Origin: an uncultured bacterium
GTDB lineage: Bacteria > Bacillota > Clostridia > Lachnospirales > Lachnospiraceae
Assembly (NCBI GenBank): GCA_905214365.1
Contig: CAJMMH010000130.1
Location: forward strand, 1-7,750
Direction: 5' to 3'
DNA: 7,750 nucleotides
The notes beneath the pieces are model-generated. The model made no database searches, was not told the origin of the DNA, and saw only the letters and a list, made by a program, of their open reading frames with translations. A program made the position numbers and the translations under genes. How positions within the stretch are numbered: the stretch's first letter is position 1; each line of letters opens with the position of its first letter. Shown piece by piece: positions 6,324 to 7,750 of the stretch.

Positions 6324-7637
6324 ATAGATAAACCAGGAAGCCGCCGCAGTAATTATTTCCGTCAGCCACATAGCGTGCCATACGCCGGTCGGGCCGATTC
6401 CAAAGACGCGGCACAGCAGAAGGGCGAGCGGAAGGATCACAATCAGATAACGCATCAGAGAGATCATCAGAGAAGGGCCGCCTTTTCCAAGTCCTTCCAA
6501 CGCGCCGCATGCGGTAACGGAGATGGAAGAAATCAGGAAGCCAAGGCTGATGATCCGCAGTGCCTGCGCACCGAGACGGATAGTATCCGGATTGGAAGTA
6601 AACAGGCCGATCAGTGTACCGGGAATGGCAAGGCAAAGGACTGTTCCGATTGCCATGACGCCGAGGATCAGCATCAATGCGGTAGAGAAGATCTTGGATA
6701 CCCGCTTCTTTTCTCCGGCACCGTAGTTATAGCCGATCAGCGGACGCATTCCCTGGACAACACCGTTGGCAGTCAGATACAGGAAGGTCTGCAGCTTGTA
6801 ATAAGCGCCGAGAACCAGCACATAAGACTGGGAGAATGCGGCAAGGATGCCATTAAGCACGGAAACAAGCAGCGACGGCAGCGCAAGATTCAGCGTTGCC
6901 GGAACACCGATGGAATACAGGCGTACCATCAGCTGCCTGGTCGGGCACATCTGGGAAAATCGGACAGAAACCGGAAGCGGGCTGCAGAAGTAGAAAATCA
7001 GGTAGATCACCAAAGACGTTACCTGGCCGATTCCGGTCGCGATTGCCGCCCCCTGGATTCCCATGGCGGGAACCGGACCGATACCGAAAATCATAATCGG
7101 GTCTAGGATAATATTTGTGATGCAGCCAAGCAGCATGCTGACCATGGAAACAGTCATACGTCCGGCTGCCTGGAAAATCTTCTCAAATGAAATCGAAATT
7201 GCAATCGGAATTGAGAAGGAAAGTGTGATTGTCGCATAGTGGATGCCAAGGGAAATCACTTCTTCATTATCGGAGAAGAGACCAAGGAATGGCCGCAGCA
7301 GCAGGATGCAGATGACGTTCAGCAGAAGTCCGTGAACTGCGTTGAGCAGAACGCCGAGCGATGCCGCCCGATCCGCTTCCTGCCGGTTTCCGGCGCCAAG
7401 CTGAAACGAGATCACTGCATTGATGCCGATGGCAAAGCCGACGGTGACTGCGTTAATCAGGTTTTGAATCGGATACACAAGAGAAAGCGCAGTCATTGCG
7501 TTTTCACTGATCCGTGCGACAAAGATGCTGTCTACAATGTTGTAGAGCGCGTTTACCAGCATGGAGATTGTCATGGGAAGCGCCATGGCGATCACAAGAG
7601 GGAGAATCGGGCGTTCCTTCATATAAGTCTGGTCCAT
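6303..7637 (-). CDS. MATE-family multidrug/toxin efflux pump
   Basis: This is an inner-membrane antiporter of the MATE (MatE/DinF/NorM) superfamily, expected to export cationic drugs or metabolites in exchange for Na+ or H+. It has 444 residues, the normal full length, with about twelve hydrophobic helices in two six-helix halves. Landmarks are LYNIVDSIFVARISENAMTA (31-50) in helix 1, whose D36 fits the conserved helix-1 aspartate involved in cation coupling in NorM/DinF-type pumps; GIQGAAIATGIGQ (193-205); QGMRPLIGYNYGAG (295-308), the signature of the second half; and CGALEGLGKGGPSLMISLMR (377-396). The ATG (7637-7635) is preceded by AAAGGA at 7650-7645 with a seven-base gap. It is convergent with the fused ABC gene and overlaps the shared terminator at its 3' end. 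No neighbouring regulator is visible before the window ends. The family is certain; substrate and coupling ion are not shown. Confidence 0.93.
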   Translation of the reverse strand: MDQTYMKERPILPLVIAMALPMTISMLVNALYNIVDSIFVARISENAMTALSLVYPIQNLINAVTVGFAIGINAVISFQLGAGNRQEADRAASLGVLLNAVHGLLLNVICILLLRPFLGLFSDNEEVISLGIHYATITLSFSIPIAISISFEKIFQAAGRMTVSMVSMLLGCITNIILDPIMIFGIGPVPAMGIQGAAIATGIGQVTSLVIYLIFYFCSPLPVSVRFSQMCPTRQLMVRLYSIGVPATLNLALPSLLVSVLNGILAAFSQSYVLVLGAYYKLQTFLYLTANGVVQGMRPLIGYNYGAGEKKRVSKIFSTALMLILGVMAIGTVLCLAIPGTLIGLFTSNPDTIRLGAQALRIISLGFLISSISVTACGALEGLGKGGPSLMISLMRYLIVILPLALLLCRVFGIGPTGVWHAMWLTEIITAAASWFIYKKSVRL

Positions 7638-7652
7638 AACAGAGTCCTTTCC

Positions 7653-7671
7653 GGCTGCAGAACAGGCAGCC
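7653..7671 (-). other. GC-rich hairpin just upstream of the MATE ribosome-binding site
   Basis: GGCTGC and GCAGCC form a six-pair stem with a seven-base loop, ending two bases before the AAAGGA of the MATE gene (7650-7645). There is no T-tract, so it is not a terminator. An overlapping repeat CAGGC-A-GCCTG (7663-7673) offers a competing structure. It could influence translation if transcribed, but this is an inference. Confidence 0.3.
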
Positions 7672-7750
7672 TGGTGCTTGTGCCTTTTTCAGACAATGTG
7701 CTCTCAGAATCTTTTTGTGCTTGATTTTACGAGAAGATTTTTTGTCAGAT

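Noticed and set aside
6375..7106. Open frame of 243 codons on the plus strand opposite the MATE gene, with further ones at 7239-7724 and 6896-7096
   Set aside because: The translations are Gln/Arg/Asp/His-rich shadows of hydrophobic MATE codons, with no domains.
7708..7745. AATCTT and AAGATT followed by T-rich sequence, as a terminator on the plus strand
   Set aside because: The stem is six AT-rich pairs around a 20-base loop, too weak, and no plus-strand gene precedes it.
7724..7748. CTGACA and TAAAAT on the minus strand as a promoter for the MATE gene
   Set aside because: Each hexamer fits the consensus at five of six positions, but the spacer is only 13 bases, too short for a standard promoter.

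Overview
The window looks like chromosomal DNA from a low-to-mid GC Gram-positive anaerobe, most likely a Clostridia/Lachnospiraceae-type Firmicute. This is inferred from the AGGA-type ribosome-binding sites, the use of both tta/ata and GC-rich codons, a binding-protein importer with no dedicated ATPase, a MacB-like fused ABC protein with a very large outer domain, and a Clostridia-style MATE pump. No 16S or other marker gene is present, so the genus is open.

Region 1 (1-3241, + strand) is the distal part of a carbohydrate-type ABC importer operon. It holds the C-terminal part of an extracellular solute-binding protein (cut by the window start), a MalF/UgpA-type permease, a MalG/UgpE-type permease, and a small membrane-anchored protein. 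That last protein resembles only the C-terminal domain of membrane-fusion (RND/MacA-type) adaptors and is the least expected gene here. No nucleotide-binding subunit is encoded in the visible part, so the importer probably uses an upstream or shared MsmX/MsmK-type ATPase.

Region 2 (3242-3411) is a 170-bp intergenic spacer. It holds a weak terminator-like hairpin, a weak promoter candidate, and two adjacent hairpins in the presumed leader of the next gene. Sampled base composition rises sharply across this spacer.

Region 3 (3412-6165, + strand) is a single 917-residue ABC protein: an N-terminal LolD/MacB-type ATPase fused to a four-helix MacB/FtsX permease with an outer domain of almost 500 residues. 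It is probably an exporter or mechanotransmission-type (type VII) ABC protein of unknown substrate.

Region 4 (6166-6302) is the convergent junction. It contains one strong bidirectional terminator hairpin whose loop holds the stop codon of the opposing gene, plus a second hairpin with a T-tract only on the minus strand.

Region 5 (6303-7637, - strand) is a complete MATE-family efflux pump, followed by its short leader to the window end (7638-7750), where no further gene is visible. The window therefore joins one import operon to two separately transcribed membrane export-type genes. Nothing in the sequence shows that the three units act together, and no mobile element, CRISPR array, tRNA or rRNA was seen.
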